Positions 1-9,494 of a stretch of DNA of 33,795 bases are shown here, piece by piece. Every line of letters starts with the position of its first letter. The stretch's first letter is position 1. The DNA comes from Frigidibacter sp. ROC022 (GTDB lineage: Bacteria; Pseudomonadota; Alphaproteobacteria; Rhodobacterales; Rhodobacteraceae), in contig NZ_JANQDU010000010.1 in NCBI RefSeq assembly GCF_024723735.1, positions 1-33,795 on the forward strand, in the 5' to 3' direction. Under the pieces are notes generated by a model. The model searched no databases. It was not told where the DNA came from and was given only the letters and a program-made list of their open reading frames with translations. The translations under genes and the position numbers were made by a program.

Positions 1-232
1 GCACTCATCTAAAAAATTCCTTAACTAAGACACAATTCAGTCTAACGCGGATCCCCGCAGCAAAATATCAGTTTGTTCAGCTCAGTCGACGCCACGGTCA
101 AAATTTACCGGGCAGACGGACACAATCTATCAAAATCCTTACATCTGTTTCCTCAAGGGAAACACGTGTCCCTGACTTCACCCAGCCACTTCAGGCGCTG
201 TAGAATCTACGGCCCTTGGACTCTTCGTATGC
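1..232. other. Intergenic, downstream of the BY-kinase gene
   Basis: No convincing gene. A short ORF at 73-354 on the plus strand runs into the kinase gene antisense and has no family resemblance. A weak imperfect hairpin around AGGGA...TCCCT (about 158-175) has no T-tract, so I do not call a terminator. Confidence 0.4.
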
Positions 233-1081
233 TTAATACCCATATCCATAGCTGTACTTCTCTTCCGTGTAGCGGCACTTGTTCAGCACGACGCCCAGCA
301 CGTTGGTCTGCGCCGCCAGGTCGCGTTCACAGCGATCAATATCAGCGACCGTAGTTTGCTCGGCCCCCGCGACCACGAGTGCGCAATCGACCTCTCCTGC
401 GAAGGCCTGCATGTCATCGCTCAGAAGCATTGGTGGCATATCGAACAGCATCAATGACAAGTCTAGTTCGGTCTCGATCGTCTTCAGTGCCAAGGTAGCA
501 GTTTCGCTGCGCAGAAGCTCCGTTGATCGCATGACTGGCTTTCTACCGACGCCGATCGCCAAGTTGCCTCCCACCCGCCGCATCTGGGCACTGTAGCTGG
601 TCTCGCCCTCGAGTACGCGCGAGAACTGCAGTCCACGTTCGTTGAGCCCGATGGTTTGAGCCAGCGCCGGGCGGCGCATGTCGAGCTCGATCAGCCCTAC
701 ACGCTGGTTCTGTTGCCGGGCCATGCCGAAGGCGAGGTTGGCGGCTATGGTGGTCTTGCCGTTCGCGCCTGACGGCGATGTTATTGCGAGTCGCCGCCAA
801 CCGTTGGCTTGCATCTGTTGCAAAACTCGTGTCCGCATCATGTCGAAGGGTGTTGCCTCCGCCCCACCAGAGAAGGTCAGGATGCGGTTACGCACCAAGT
901 GCTTCGCGTTCGGAGTGAAGACCGGAATATCCTGCCATGCGCCCACCACCTCATTCCGTGCCTCGGAAGAGCGATGGCGAAATGTCGCCGGAGCAGAATC
1001 CGGAACAGAATGGGTTGACGGTGGCGTTTCGCCATCGCGCCGCGCCCGTGCCTTTTCGATTGCAGCCTGAATTCGTTCCAT
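233..1081 (-). CDS. BY-kinase-like ATPase for polysaccharide assembly (CpsD/CapB family)
   Basis: A 282-aa cytoplasmic P-loop ATPase of the bacterial tyrosine kinase type, which in this family controls exopolysaccharide polymerisation together with a Wzz-like membrane partner. Visible motifs are a Walker A loop SGANGKTT (residues about 104-111), a Walker A' segment LIELDMRRP (130-138), a Walker B segment LSLMLFDMPP (208-217) and a C-terminal tyrosine cluster YTEEKYSYGYGY, the usual autophosphorylation tail. I chose the ATG at 1081 because AGGA lies 8 bases upstream; an in-frame TTG at 1129 would overlap the preceding gene. The chain-length gene ends 22 bases upstream, which implies one operon. 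Kinase activity itself is inferred; XrtA-linked homologues are often annotated simply as associated tyrosine autokinases. Confidence 0.88.
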   Translation of the reverse strand: MERIQAAIEKARARRDGETPPSTHSVPDSAPATFRHRSSEARNEVVGAWQDIPVFTPNAKHLVRNRILTFSGGAEATPFDMMRTRVLQQMQANGWRRLAITSPSGANGKTTIAANLAFGMARQQNQRVGLIELDMRRPALAQTIGLNERGLQFSRVLEGETSYSAQMRRVGGNLAIGVGRKPVMRSTELLRSETATLALKTIETELDLSLMLFDMPPMLLSDDMQAFAGEVDCALVVAGAEQTTVADIDRCERDLAAQTNVLGVVLNKCRYTEEKYSYGYGY

Positions 1082-1103
1082 CGCTCTATCCTGAAACTCG
1101 CTG

Positions 1104-2657
1104 CTACAGTTGTTCGAAGAACGGTCCAAGACCGGCCTTCTTGATGATCCGCTCCAACAGGAGATCCATTGGCAGATAGTATGTGTGCACCGCGTACAGG
1201 CCGCCCGAAACGCCTAAAATCACGGCACAACAGACGGCGGCCACGATGCCCCGCCGTCGCCAGGTCTCATAGCGCGTCCGAACATAGGGAAGTGTCGCGA
1301 TCGGTGTGATACCGAGCTTGGACACGATGTCCGCAGGGCGACGGATCGCTTGGTTCATCAGCTCGAGCAGCACCACCACGAGACCACCTAAGACCATGCC
1401 GGCTCCTACCCCACCTGCGGCGAGAAGTTTGCGGTTCGGGCTGTAGGGCTCGGTCGGTAGGACCGCCTGTTCGACGACAGTTATGCGCTGGCCCTTGGAC
1501 AAGGCTTCGATACGCTCGCCGGTCTGCGCTTGTGCGAGGCGCTGGACCGCTACGTTGTATTGACCCTGCGTGATCGCGTTCTCGCGCTGCATCTCGGCCA
1601 GCCGGGCGGCATTGCCCGGCGTCGCCTCGATCGAAGCGCGCAGCTGTTCGATCTCGCTTTCGACCTGGGACATCTGATCGCCAAGATAGCTGAGTTCGCC
1701 GTCAATCTGGGCCAGTTGGACCTCGTAAGGCGACAGCGCGTCGGCATCGCTTCCATTCCCCGCCGCAGCAACTTGTTGGGCAACCACCTTTTTCAAGGCT
1801 TCGACCCGCGCTTGCAAGAGCTTCACTGTCGGGTTCTGCGGGCTGTAAACCAACAGTGCCTGGTCAAGTTGGGCCTGAACCTCCTGCAGTTGACGTTGCT
1901 CCTGCGTCAGCTCGACGCCTGCGGGTGCCTCGATTCGGCCCGTGGTCTCATAAAGCTTGATCAGCCGCGCCCGCCGGTCGTTCTGGGCTGCCTGCTCGCG
2001 TTGCAACTGAAGAAGCCGTTCCTGTAGCATCGACAGGCGGTTTCGGCGATAGTCCAGGCTGTCCGGCAGGCTGTCCTGATTTTCGGTTTGAAACGCCAGT
2101 AACTTGGCCGATTGCCGGTCGAGTTCGTTCCCCAGCCGTTCAACCTCTTGCTGGAAAAAAGCCAACGTGGCATTGGCGCGACCGGTGCGCAGTTCGACGT
2201 TCTTGCGCAGAATTTGCGTGACGACCTCGTTGACAACCTGCAAGACTTGGTTCGGATCCCCGCTGGCGAAGCTCACGTGCAGGGTGACCGCCGCGCCACG
2301 CGGTTGCTCCACATCGAAGACGATGCGTTTGCGCAGATCATCGACGATTTCCGTCGCGTCCAGCCCCGGCCTGTCTCGGTAGAGGCCGAAACGGTTGGCG
2401 AGATCGATCAGGTTGGCCCGAGTCATCAGCTGTTGCTGAATGATCTGCAGCTGTTCACCGGTGCCGGTCTGCACGGTGGATTCAGCGAGATCACCGGGAA
2501 TCTGCTCGCTCTCGACCAGAAGCAACGCCTCCGCCCGGTATTTTGCCGGCAGAATCACCGACAAGGTGACCCCGAGCGCCGCAACCAGCACGGCGACGAC
2601 CAAAAAATACGGCAGTCGCCGCAGGAAGATCGAGAAGTAGAACTTCATTGAAGTCAT
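1104..2657 (-). CDS. Wzz-like polysaccharide chain-length determinant (PEP-CTERM/EPS type)
   Basis: A 517-aa inner-membrane protein of the PCP/Wzz family, predicted to set polysaccharide chain length and to activate the neighbouring BY-kinase-like protein. It has an N-terminal membrane helix (about 15-37), a long periplasmic part with heptad-rich coiled-coil stretches (about 150-390), a second helix near 410-431 and a third near 470-490 ahead of a short tail. The extra C-terminal helix fits the PEP-CTERM-system variant better than enterobacterial Wzz. The chosen ATG at 2657 shares its A with the TGA of the upstream ATPase gene (TGATG), which suggests translational coupling. An alternative ATG lies at 2648. 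The kinase is encoded separately downstream, so this is a split rather than fused Wzc. Confidence 0.88.
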   Translation of the reverse strand: MTSMKFYFSIFLRRLPYFLVVAVLVAALGVTLSVILPAKYRAEALLLVESEQIPGDLAESTVQTGTGEQLQIIQQQLMTRANLIDLANRFGLYRDRPGLDATEIVDDLRKRIVFDVEQPRGAAVTLHVSFASGDPNQVLQVVNEVVTQILRKNVELRTGRANATLAFFQQEVERLGNELDRQSAKLLAFQTENQDSLPDSLDYRRNRLSMLQERLLQLQREQAAQNDRRARLIKLYETTGRIEAPAGVELTQEQRQLQEVQAQLDQALLVYSPQNPTVKLLQARVEALKKVVAQQVAAAGNGSDADALSPYEVQLAQIDGELSYLGDQMSQVESEIEQLRASIEATPGNAARLAEMQRENAITQGQYNVAVQRLAQAQTGERIEALSKGQRITVVEQAVLPTEPYSPNRKLLAAGGVGAGMVLGGLVVVLLELMNQAIRRPADIVSKLGITPIATLPYVRTRYETWRRRGIVAAVCCAVILGVSGGLYAVHTYYLPMDLLLERIIKKAGLGPFFEQL

Positions 2658-3526
2658 CAATTTATCTTATTCCGCAACACGAGGGCTCCTACGCCGAAGA
2701 AGGCACCATCGGATAGGATCTGGCGCACCACCGACAGGGTGATCGGTGGACCGCCTTCTGAAAAACCGTAGACCATCGCAAGATCGCATAACTGGTTGAC
2801 CAACCGCGGCACGCCGCCGGTAACCTCGTAAATGAGCTGACAGGCATCGTCCTCGAAGAACATGGTCTTGGCACCCGCAACTCTCAGGCGGTGCTCAATG
2901 TAGGACCGGACAGTATCGCCATCCATTGCCGGGATATGGAAGCTCGCCGCGATGCGCTGCGAGAACTGGACCAGGTCGGGATTGCGGACGATGTCGCGCA
3001 GTTCGGGTTGTCCAACGAGTACCAGTTGCAGCAGAACGTCCTTGTTCGAGTTGATGTTTGTGAGCATCCGCAATTCCTCGAGCGTCTCACGGTTGAGGTT
3101 CTGCGCCTCGTCGAACACGAGAATTACCCGACGACCCTTGGCGTATTCGTCAACCAGGTAGTCCTGGAACTGCTTGAACATCTCGACGAAGCTGGCGTCG
3201 CGAGACATCTCCTGGGACAGCGACTGCATGATCCAGCGGATCAGTTCGGATCGATCCGAACTGTGCGCATTCGAGATCATCCCGACCTGTACTTGGTCGT
3301 CGAGCATCTGCAGGAGATGCAGCAAGAGCGTTGTCTTGCCTGCACCGACCTCTCCGGTGATCATCGTAATCGGCGCCCGGGTCATGAGGCCGTATTCAAG
3401 CATCGTATAGGCCGAGCGGTGCTGCTTGGACCAGTACAGGAAGCTGGGATCGGGAACGAGGGAGAACGGTCTCTCGGTCAGCCCGAAATGCTCAGAATAA
3501 ATATCGAGGGACGAAATCATACTCAT
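2657..3526 (-). CDS. ExeA/GspA-like AAA ATPase, XrtA/EPS-locus type
   Basis: A 289-aa ATPase of the ExeA family, commonly found in exosortase-associated polysaccharide loci; its exact role there is unclear. The N-terminus YSEHFGLTERPFSLVPDP matches the family's usual opening. Walker A is GEVGAGKTT (58-66) and Walker B is VILVFDEAQ (134-142). Unlike full ExeA it has no C-terminal peptidoglycan-binding domain. The frame stays open up to 3700, but the family's conserved start favours the ATG at 3526 or the one at 3520; neither has a strong Shine-Dalgarno, so the start is uncertain by a few codons. First gene of the three-gene minus-strand operon, divergent from the TPR lipoprotein gene. Confidence 0.85.
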   Translation of the reverse strand: MSMISSLDIYSEHFGLTERPFSLVPDPSFLYWSKQHRSAYTMLEYGLMTRAPITMITGEVGAGKTTLLLHLLQMLDDQVQVGMISNAHSSDRSELIRWIMQSLSQEMSRDASFVEMFKQFQDYLVDEYAKGRRVILVFDEAQNLNRETLEELRMLTNINSNKDVLLQLVLVGQPELRDIVRNPDLVQFSQRIAASFHIPAMDGDTVRSYIEHRLRVAGAKTMFFEDDACQLIYEVTGGVPRLVNQLCDLAMVYGFSEGGPPITLSVVRQILSDGAFFGVGALVLRNKIN

Positions 3527-3808
3527 CTTAAAAAGGGCCGTTGCCTTGCACAAATATTCCCCGGCGTTCGAAACGCCAGTCCGAACCTCGCCCCAGGGCA
3601 TCCGCATAACATGTTTCGCAGGGACCATCACAAGTTTATTCCCGTGACAAGTCGCAAGAGAAGGTTGCATCAACTCACAATGCCCACGGCGTGGGGACAA
3701 TCAGAACATACGCGGCACTTTGTCCACCCTCAGGGCACGTGCTCGCGGAACCGTGTTGCAAAGACTGTGTCGGACCGCATTATGACCCGGGATACGAGGG
3801 GGTCGGTC
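3527..3808. promoter_or_regulatory. Divergent intergenic region between two EPS operons
   Basis: These 282 bases separate the minus-strand ATPase operon from the plus-strand TPR lipoprotein gene and must hold both promoters. A perfect 6-bp inverted repeat, GGCGTT-CGA-AACGCC, lies at 3563-3577, about 40 bases upstream of the ATPase start, and could be an operator. I could not assign convincing -35/-10 or -24/-12 boxes. Confidence 0.4.
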
Positions 3809-6247
3809 ATGAGTTTCAGAAGTGGTTTTGCCGCGCTTGTCTTGGGCGCCGCCTTGGCTCTTACGGGTTGCCAGAGTGCCGAGGAGAAGGCTGAAGAGCA
3901 TTTCAGTTCGGCAATGGAACTGCTCGAAGCTGGAGACATTCCGCGCGCCAAGATTGAGCTTCGCAACGTCTTCAAGCTCAACGGACAACATCACGACGCA
4001 CGCGCGACCTATGCGCGCATCCTGCGCAAGGAAGGCGCGATTGGCGAAAGCTACAGCCAGTACCTGCGCCTCGTCGAGCAGTATCCCGAAGATCTGGAAG
4101 GCCGTCGAGCATTGGCCGAGATGGCGATCCGTCGGCAGGACTGGGAAGAAGCCGCACGCCACTCCCGGGCTGCTCTGGCCGTAGCCCCCGAAGATCCGCA
4201 ATTGATCGCGATGGTTGCTGTTGTTGATTACGTCGAAGCGAGACGCAGCAATGATGCCGCGGCTGCGGAAGCAGCCATCGAGACCGCCCGGGGATTGCTC
4301 GATGATGTGGCAGCGGCGCCCTTCGCGCGGTTGGTAGTGATCGAGGGGATGGTTCAGGAGAAGCGGTGGAACGCCGTGATCGAGGAGGTCGACCGTGGCC
4401 TCGAAACTGATCCCGACAACATGGTCCTGCACCAGGCCAAGCTGAGTGCATTAGCGGCCCTGCAGGATGATGCCGGAATCGGTGAGCATCTCAAGCTGAT
4501 GGCCGAAAGGTTCCCGGACAACCAGCAGATCTCCGGCGCGTTGATCTCCTGGTACATCCGTGCCGGTGACAATGAAGGCGCCGAAACCTACCTGCGCAGC
4601 CTGGCTGATGCCGCCAAGCCCGAAGACGTCCAGCAGGCGCGAATCACGGTGGTACAGTTCTTGCATGATGCCCGCGGCGTCGATGCCGCCCAAGAGGAGC
4701 TCGAGCGGTTGATCGCCCTCGATGATGACAGCGCGCCTGTCTACCGCGCCCTGCGTGCAGCGATGATCTTTGAGGCTGGCGACGCCGGTACAGCAATTGC
4801 AGAAATGGTAGACATCCTTGACGGCGCACCGAGCGGCAGCCAGACCAATAATCTGAAAATGGCGCTTGCCGAGATGCTTCAGGCCAACGGGGATCCGGTT
4901 GGTGCCCGCAGCCGGGCCGAAGAAGTATTGGCGGATGACCCCGGCCATGTCGCAGCATTGCAGATGAAGGCTGGCTGGGAGATTGCCGACGATCGCCCTG
5001 GCGACGCAATCGCAACACTGCGGGCGGCATTGGATCAGGACCCCCGCAATGCCAAAACACTGACCCTGATGGCCGAGGCGCATCTGCGCGACGGCAGCCG
5101 CGAACTGGCCGGAGAACGGTTGGCGCTGGCTGTTGAGGTTTCCGGCCAGGGCGCCGCGGAATCGCTTCGCTATGCTCGGTTTCTGATGGCCGACGGTCGC
5201 CTTCCGACCGCCGAGGCGGTCCTGGTCGCGGCGTTGCGACAAGCCCCTGCCGAAGTCTCTCTGCTGGCCGCTCTGGGAGAGATCTATCTGAGGCAACAAA
5301 GCTGGCAGCAGATGGAAGCTGTGATCAAACAGCTTGACGATCTCGATAACGAAGCCTCGCGCCAAGTCGCCAACGGGCTGCGTGCAGCACTTCTGGCCGG
5401 CCAAGAAAAGCTCGACGATAGCGCAGCGTTGATCGAGGAGCTGATCGGTACAGGCAATTCTTCCACCGCAGCTGCGACGGCTGTGGTACGCGCCTATATG
5501 AAACAGGGCGATATCGATAAGGCCGTTGCCTATGTCGAGAGCCTGCTGGCCGAACAACCGGACGACCCTCAGCTCCGAATGCTGCGTGCCGGGCTGCACC
5601 TGCTCAAGGGAGAAGTTGAGGACGCCGAAGCGGGCTATCGCGCGCTGATCGCCGATATGCCAGGCGAGGCGGGCCCGGTCACCGGCCTCTATACTGTGCT
5701 GAGGGCATCAGGCCGTGATGACGAGGCCGACGAAGTGCTTAACGCCGGAATCGAGGCCAGCGGCGGCACAGCGCGGCTTCTGTTTATCAAAGCAGGGCGG
5801 CTCGAGGCCTTGGCCGATTACGATGGCGCGATAGCTATCTATGAACAGCTCTACGAACGCGACAGCTCGAACGACGTGATTGCCAACAATCTCGCCAGCT
5901 TGATCACAACTCATCGCGACGACGCCGAGAACCTGGAGCGCGCGGCCATCATCGCCCGCCGGCTGCGCGAGACCAAGGTGCCGCAATTTCAAGACACTTA
6001 TGGATGGATCGAATCCCGTCGCGGCAATTACGAAACGGCCCTGCCCTATCTCGAATCGGCGGCCGAGGCGCTGGACGGCGATCCCTTCGTGCATCTGCAC
6101 CTTGGTCTGACTTATGCGGCGCTTGACCGTGACGATGAAGCCAAACTCCATCTGGAACGTGCTCTGGAGCTTGCGGGCGACAGCAATCTGCCGCAATTCA
6201 CCAAAGCGAAGGCGGAACTCGAACGCATCGCTGCCGCTGAGAACTGA
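3809..6247 (+). CDS. TPR-repeat lipoprotein, PrsT-like
   Basis: An 812-aa lipoprotein made almost entirely of tetratricopeptide-like helical repeats, resembling the PEP-CTERM-system protein PrsT (normally about 900 aa), a probable periplasmic scaffold for polysaccharide assembly or export. The N-terminus is a lipoprotein signal ending in LTGC with Cys21. Repeats such as AEEHFSSAMELLEAGD and the final FVHLHLGLTYAALDRDDEA run to the C-terminus. The start ATG at 3809 has GAGGGGG about 8 bases upstream. The frame stays open upstream to 2891, but that part is antisense to the ATPase gene and lacks protein character. Acidic, Ala- and Glu-rich composition is normal for this family. Confidence 0.87.
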   Translation: MSFRSGFAALVLGAALALTGCQSAEEKAEEHFSSAMELLEAGDIPRAKIELRNVFKLNGQHHDARATYARILRKEGAIGESYSQYLRLVEQYPEDLEGRRALAEMAIRRQDWEEAARHSRAALAVAPEDPQLIAMVAVVDYVEARRSNDAAAAEAAIETARGLLDDVAAAPFARLVVIEGMVQEKRWNAVIEEVDRGLETDPDNMVLHQAKLSALAALQDDAGIGEHLKLMAERFPDNQQISGALISWYIRAGDNEGAETYLRSLADAAKPEDVQQARITVVQFLHDARGVDAAQEELERLIALDDDSAPVYRALRAAMIFEAGDAGTAIAEMVDILDGAPSGSQTNNLKMALAEMLQANGDPVGARSRAEEVLADDPGHVAALQMKAGWEIADDRPGDAIATLRAALDQDPRNAKTLTLMAEAHLRDGSRELAGERLALAVEVSGQGAAESLRYARFLMADGRLPTAEAVLVAALRQAPAEVSLLAALGEIYLRQQSWQQMEAVIKQLDDLDNEASRQVANGLRAALLAGQEKLDDSAALIEELIGTGNSSTAAATAVVRAYMKQGDIDKAVAYVESLLAEQPDDPQLRMLRAGLHLLKGEVEDAEAGYRALIADMPGEAGPVTGLYTVLRASGRDDEADEVLNAGIEASGGTARLLFIKAGRLEALADYDGAIAIYEQLYERDSSNDVIANNLASLITTHRDDAENLERAAIIARRLRETKVPQFQDTYGWIESRRGNYETALPYLESAAEALDGDPFVHLHLGLTYAALDRDDEAKLHLERALELAGDSNLPQFTKAKAELERIAAAEN

Positions 6248-6437
6248 AGTCGATGCCCGTCACCAGAAAATTGTTGCTACTTGGGCACGTGGAGCTGACG
6301 AGATTGGCCACTCGAACCATCATGGTTTGGCCTGAACCAGAAAATTCTATAGTTTGCATGGCAACAACACCCGCTCGCGGGGGCACGAGCCGTGCGTGGA
6401 ACCGCCCGATATTTGGGCCAGCCAGAGGAGACTAGGC
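6248..6437 (+). promoter_or_regulatory. Intergenic region with RpoN-like promoter and repeats
   Basis: Holds a -24/-12-like element GGGCACGAGCCGTGCG (6381-6396; GG at 82-83, GC at 94-95, 10 bases between), placed to give a 5' UTR of about 30 bases for the export gene. A perfect inverted repeat AACCAT-C-ATGGTT (6315-6327) and a direct repeat ACCAGAAAATT (6262-6272 and 6336-6346) lie upstream. The sigma-54 assignment is tentative. Confidence 0.35.
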
Positions 6438-7055
6438 ATGACACGGCTCGCGACCATGTTTGCATTCATTCTGACCTTGATGACCGCCGCTGTGGCGTCA
6501 GCGCAGGACTACAAGATCCGTCGTGGCGACACGCTGCGGATCGAAGTGATTGAGGATTCCAGCCTGAACCGGGCGGTCCTGGTCTCGCCCGACGGGCGCA
6601 TCAGCGTGCCGCTGGCAGGCTCGATCAAGGCCGCCGGCCTCACCGTCGAACAGGTCCAGGCGCAGCTCTCGGCGGCATTGGCGCCGCAATTTGCCTCGGC
6701 GCCCAGCGTCTTCGTCGGCATCCAGAGCCTGGCCGAGGCGAGACCCAGCGGCGGCAGCCGGACACCCGCCGCCGCGGCGACCGTCGATGTCTATCTGATG
6801 GGTGAGTTCATGACGCCCGGCAAGGCTGCGGTCTCGCCCGGGACCACGGTGCTGCAACTCTTTGCCCAGGCCAAGGGGTTCAGTCGCTTCGCCGCCACCA
6901 AGCGGATCCAGCTGCGTCGCATCGGCCCCGACGGGACCGAGAAGATCTACAATCTGAACTATGACGCGATCATCGCGGGCAAGAGCTCGAACGGTCAGGT
7001 TCAGGTGCAGGACGGCGATGTCTTCGTGGCACCGCAGCGGCGAATGTTCGAATAG
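6438..7055 (+). CDS. Polysaccharide export protein (Wza/OMA family)
   Basis: A 205-aa secreted protein with a signal peptide (residues 1-23, cut after ASA) followed by a polysaccharide-export domain opening with YKIRRGDTLRIEV and an SLBB-like second half (VDVYLMGEFMTPGKAAVSPG). Family members form the outer-membrane or periplasmic channel for capsule or EPS. It is short compared with Wza (about 380 aa) and lacks the lipobox cysteine and the C-terminal amphipathic helix, like the small XrtA-locus versions. Start ATG at 6438 has AGAGGAG 7 bases upstream. It sits 8 bases before the beta-barrel gene, so the two are co-transcribed. Confidence 0.9.
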   Translation: MTRLATMFAFILTLMTAAVASAQDYKIRRGDTLRIEVIEDSSLNRAVLVSPDGRISVPLAGSIKAAGLTVEQVQAQLSAALAPQFASAPSVFVGIQSLAEARPSGGSRTPAAAATVDVYLMGEFMTPGKAAVSPGTTVLQLFAQAKGFSRFAATKRIQLRRIGPDGTEKIYNLNYDAIIAGKSSNGQVQVQDGDVFVAPQRRMFE

Positions 7056-7063
7056 GATACGGG

Positions 7064-8362
7064 ATGGGCGGAAGCCGGATCATCATCACGACAGCGACGG
7101 GACGGCACCGCCTTGCACAGGCCGGGCTGTGCCTCGCCGCACTGGCCGTCGGCATGGCCGCGGTGGCGCAGGATCTGCCGGATCCGCCGCGGCTGACACT
7201 CGATGTCGACAGCGGCCTCGAGTATTCGAACAATCCCGGCTTCGTCGCCAACCCGACCGAGAGCGGACTCTGGGCCCGGACCGACCTGCGCTTCGGCTTC
7301 TCCGACGAAACCCCGCTGAGCCGGGTGTCGCTGACCGCCGATGTCGCGCTGCGGGCTGGCATCTCCGGCGATACCAAGGACGGGATCGACCTGCCGCACC
7401 GCCGGCTGGCATTCTCCTACACGCGCGATCTGGTCGGCGGCGCGCTCGATTTCAACGCCGCCCTGGACGACAGCCGGATCGATTACCAGCGCCCCCTGAG
7501 CGACTTCATCGACACGGATGGCAATATCGTCCTGCCCGATGATCTGGACGCGCTGACCGGCTCCGGCTGGCGCCAGTCGCTGAGCTACGGCACGCGCCTG
7601 ACGCTGGGCGAAGGCGGCACGCTGACCACCCGCCTGGCACTGGGCGGCTCCGACCTGTCCTATCGCGACGCCAGCGATCCGACGCTCGACAACAGCCACC
7701 GCCGCTATGCCGATCTCGGGTTCGACATCGTGGTGACCCCGGCGACCACGGCCGAGATCGGGCTGCGCTATTCCACCTACCGGGACAGCGATCAGGACGA
7801 CGAGACGCTGGCCATCCGCGCCGGACTGTCCTTCGCCCGTCCCGACGGCAGCTACGGTTTCCGGATCGAGCATGAGGATGCGCCTGACGGCACCCGGCTG
7901 CGCGCCTCGGTCAACCGCCGGATCGAACGGCCCTGGGGAAGCCTCGACGGACGGCTCGGCGCCACGCGGGACGAGAATGGCGATGTGCTCGCCTCGGGCT
8001 CGCTGCGTCTGATCTATGACCTGCCCTCGGCCCAGTTGACCGCCTCGCTGGGCCGCGACGTTCAGTCCGGCTCCGACGACGCTTCGGAACTGCGGACCAG
8101 CCTGATGCTGGGCTACACACGCCAGCTGGCACCGCGATCGAACATGTCGTTCAACGCCACCTATATCGATTCCTCCCCGACCGACGGATCCGCCGGAACC
8201 ACCATCGCCAGCCTCGGGCTCGGCTATGGCTACGAGTTGACGCAGGACTGGTCGCTGAACCTCGGCCTGACGCATCGCCGCTATGACGAGGATGGCGCCC
8301 CGCGGCGCGAGGAAACCGCCGTGACCCTGGGCCTGAGCCGCAGCTTCGCGATGGGGCTCTGA
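7064..8362 (+). CDS. Outer-membrane beta-barrel protein of the EPS locus
   Basis: A 432-aa predicted outer-membrane protein. It has an N-terminal signal peptide (hydrophobic about 18-36, ending AVAQ) followed by many alternating amphipathic strands such as SLSYGTRLTLGEGGTLTTRL and a terminal strand TAVTLGLSRSFAMGL. It resembles the beta-barrel proteins found in PEP-CTERM/XrtA polysaccharide loci, where they may help EPS cross the outer membrane; no enzymatic motif is visible. It follows the Wza-type gene by 8 bases with GGA about 10 bases before the ATG. The exact family is uncertain; the barrel call rests on strand periodicity and neighbours. Confidence 0.72.
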   Translation: MGGSRIIITTATGRHRLAQAGLCLAALAVGMAAVAQDLPDPPRLTLDVDSGLEYSNNPGFVANPTESGLWARTDLRFGFSDETPLSRVSLTADVALRAGISGDTKDGIDLPHRRLAFSYTRDLVGGALDFNAALDDSRIDYQRPLSDFIDTDGNIVLPDDLDALTGSGWRQSLSYGTRLTLGEGGTLTTRLALGGSDLSYRDASDPTLDNSHRRYADLGFDIVVTPATTAEIGLRYSTYRDSDQDDETLAIRAGLSFARPDGSYGFRIEHEDAPDGTRLRASVNRRIERPWGSLDGRLGATRDENGDVLASGSLRLIYDLPSAQLTASLGRDVQSGSDDASELRTSLMLGYTRQLAPRSNMSFNATYIDSSPTDGSAGTTIASLGLGYGYELTQDWSLNLGLTHRRYDEDGAPRREETAVTLGLSRSFAMGL

Positions 8363-8435
8363 GGGCGGTTCAGGCGGCTTGATCCTTGGGTGTCCCGCCC
8401 CGGGTTGATCCCGACAGGCAGCAGGATTTCGCAGC

Positions 8436-9350
8436 ATGGTAAGAAATGCGGCCTTCGACTATGCCCGTCTAGCGGCCGCTTTCGGCATCGTCTGGTTCCA
8501 TGTCGGCGCTCCTGGCGCAGAAATCGGTTATGCCGGGCTCCCATTCTTCCTGCTGGTGCTGGTGATTTTTGCTTTGCCCGGTGCCGGCCGTCAGGGGTTC
8601 CGCCCATTCGTATCGAACCGCGCACAGCGCCTGATGCTCCCCTTCTTCATCTGGTCGACCATTTTCGGACTGTTGAAGCTGGCCGATGTGGCCCTGACCG
8701 ACTCTACCCTGGCCTCGGAGTTCCAGCTCGGCATGCTGGTGACGGGGCCCGCCCTTCATCTGTGGTTCCTGCCTTTCGCCTTCGTCATCTGTCTGATTCT
8801 GCATCCAGTCGCCCATTGGATGACCCACGCCGATACCAGCAAGCAGGTCGCGGCAGCGAGCTTGAGTCTGGCGACGTTGGGATTTCTCGCCTTGGAACAG
8901 CAATGGCACCCCGGGATACCCCTGCAGCAATGGCTGTTTGCCATGCCGGCAGTAACCTTGGGGTTGGCAATGGCCATCTGGCCACGCGCAGCACCGGCTT
9001 TCGTGGGCGGTATTGGCCTGGTCGCCCTGCTCGCTGACTGGACCAACGGGAGTCTGCAAATCCTGATAGCTGCGGCCCTTGTCCTGGCGTGCCGATTCAT
9101 GCCCCTGCCAGAATCCCGGCTGTCGCAGCTCTGTGCCAGGCTTTCGATGGGGATCTATCTCTGTCACCCGTTGATCGTCTCGGCCCTGGTCCGTGCTGTC
9201 GGATTGCCCGCACAGAGTGTGATTCTGGCGGTGGTCGCCTGCCTTGGAGCCGCCAGTCTGGCCCTGGTTCTGCCAGGTCATGGAAGTCCGAACCTCCCAA
9301 ACCGCCGGCTTCGGAAACCTGCCGACCCCCTGCCCCGACCCAAGCGCTGA
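8436..9350 (+). CDS. Acyltransferase family 3 membrane protein
   Basis: A 304-aa polytopic membrane protein with the acyltransferase-3 N-terminal signature DYARLAAAFGIVWFHVG (Arg followed about 10 residues later by His) and about nine to ten hydrophobic segments. Enzymes of this family O-acylate sugars, so this one probably adds acetyl or succinyl groups to the polysaccharide built by the surrounding genes. It is slightly shorter than typical members (330-380 aa). It lies 73 bases after the beta-barrel gene in the same orientation. The C-terminal tail after the last helix is Pro- and Arg-rich. The substrate is unknown. Confidence 0.82.
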   Translation: MVRNAAFDYARLAAAFGIVWFHVGAPGAEIGYAGLPFFLLVLVIFALPGAGRQGFRPFVSNRAQRLMLPFFIWSTIFGLLKLADVALTDSTLASEFQLGMLVTGPALHLWFLPFAFVICLILHPVAHWMTHADTSKQVAAASLSLATLGFLALEQQWHPGIPLQQWLFAMPAVTLGLAMAIWPRAAPAFVGGIGLVALLADWTNGSLQILIAAALVLACRFMPLPESRLSQLCARLSMGIYLCHPLIVSALVRAVGLPAQSVILAVVACLGAASLALVLPGHGSPNLPNRRLRKPADPLPRPKR

Positions 9351-9494
9351 TCTTCCCCCCCTTGCCCTGCTCACAATCCCGCCGGAACCGCTGTGTTGCC
9401 GACTGAAGGACTCGCCCTGCATGCTCCAGCCCTATATGTTTTTAACGGGAAGTTCGGGCAAAGGCCCGGGCGGTGGTGACAATCCGAGGAACGC

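Noticed and set aside
2891-3808. Plus-strand frame open for 306 codons upstream of the TPR lipoprotein
   Set aside because: It is antisense to the ExeA-like ATPase gene, lacks protein motifs, and the lipoprotein signal and ribosome binding site place the start at 3809.
7001-8437. 478-codon minus-strand frame opposite the beta-barrel gene
   Set aside because: A high-GC shadow of the plus-strand gene; composition is Gln/Arg/Gly noise without a signal or domain.
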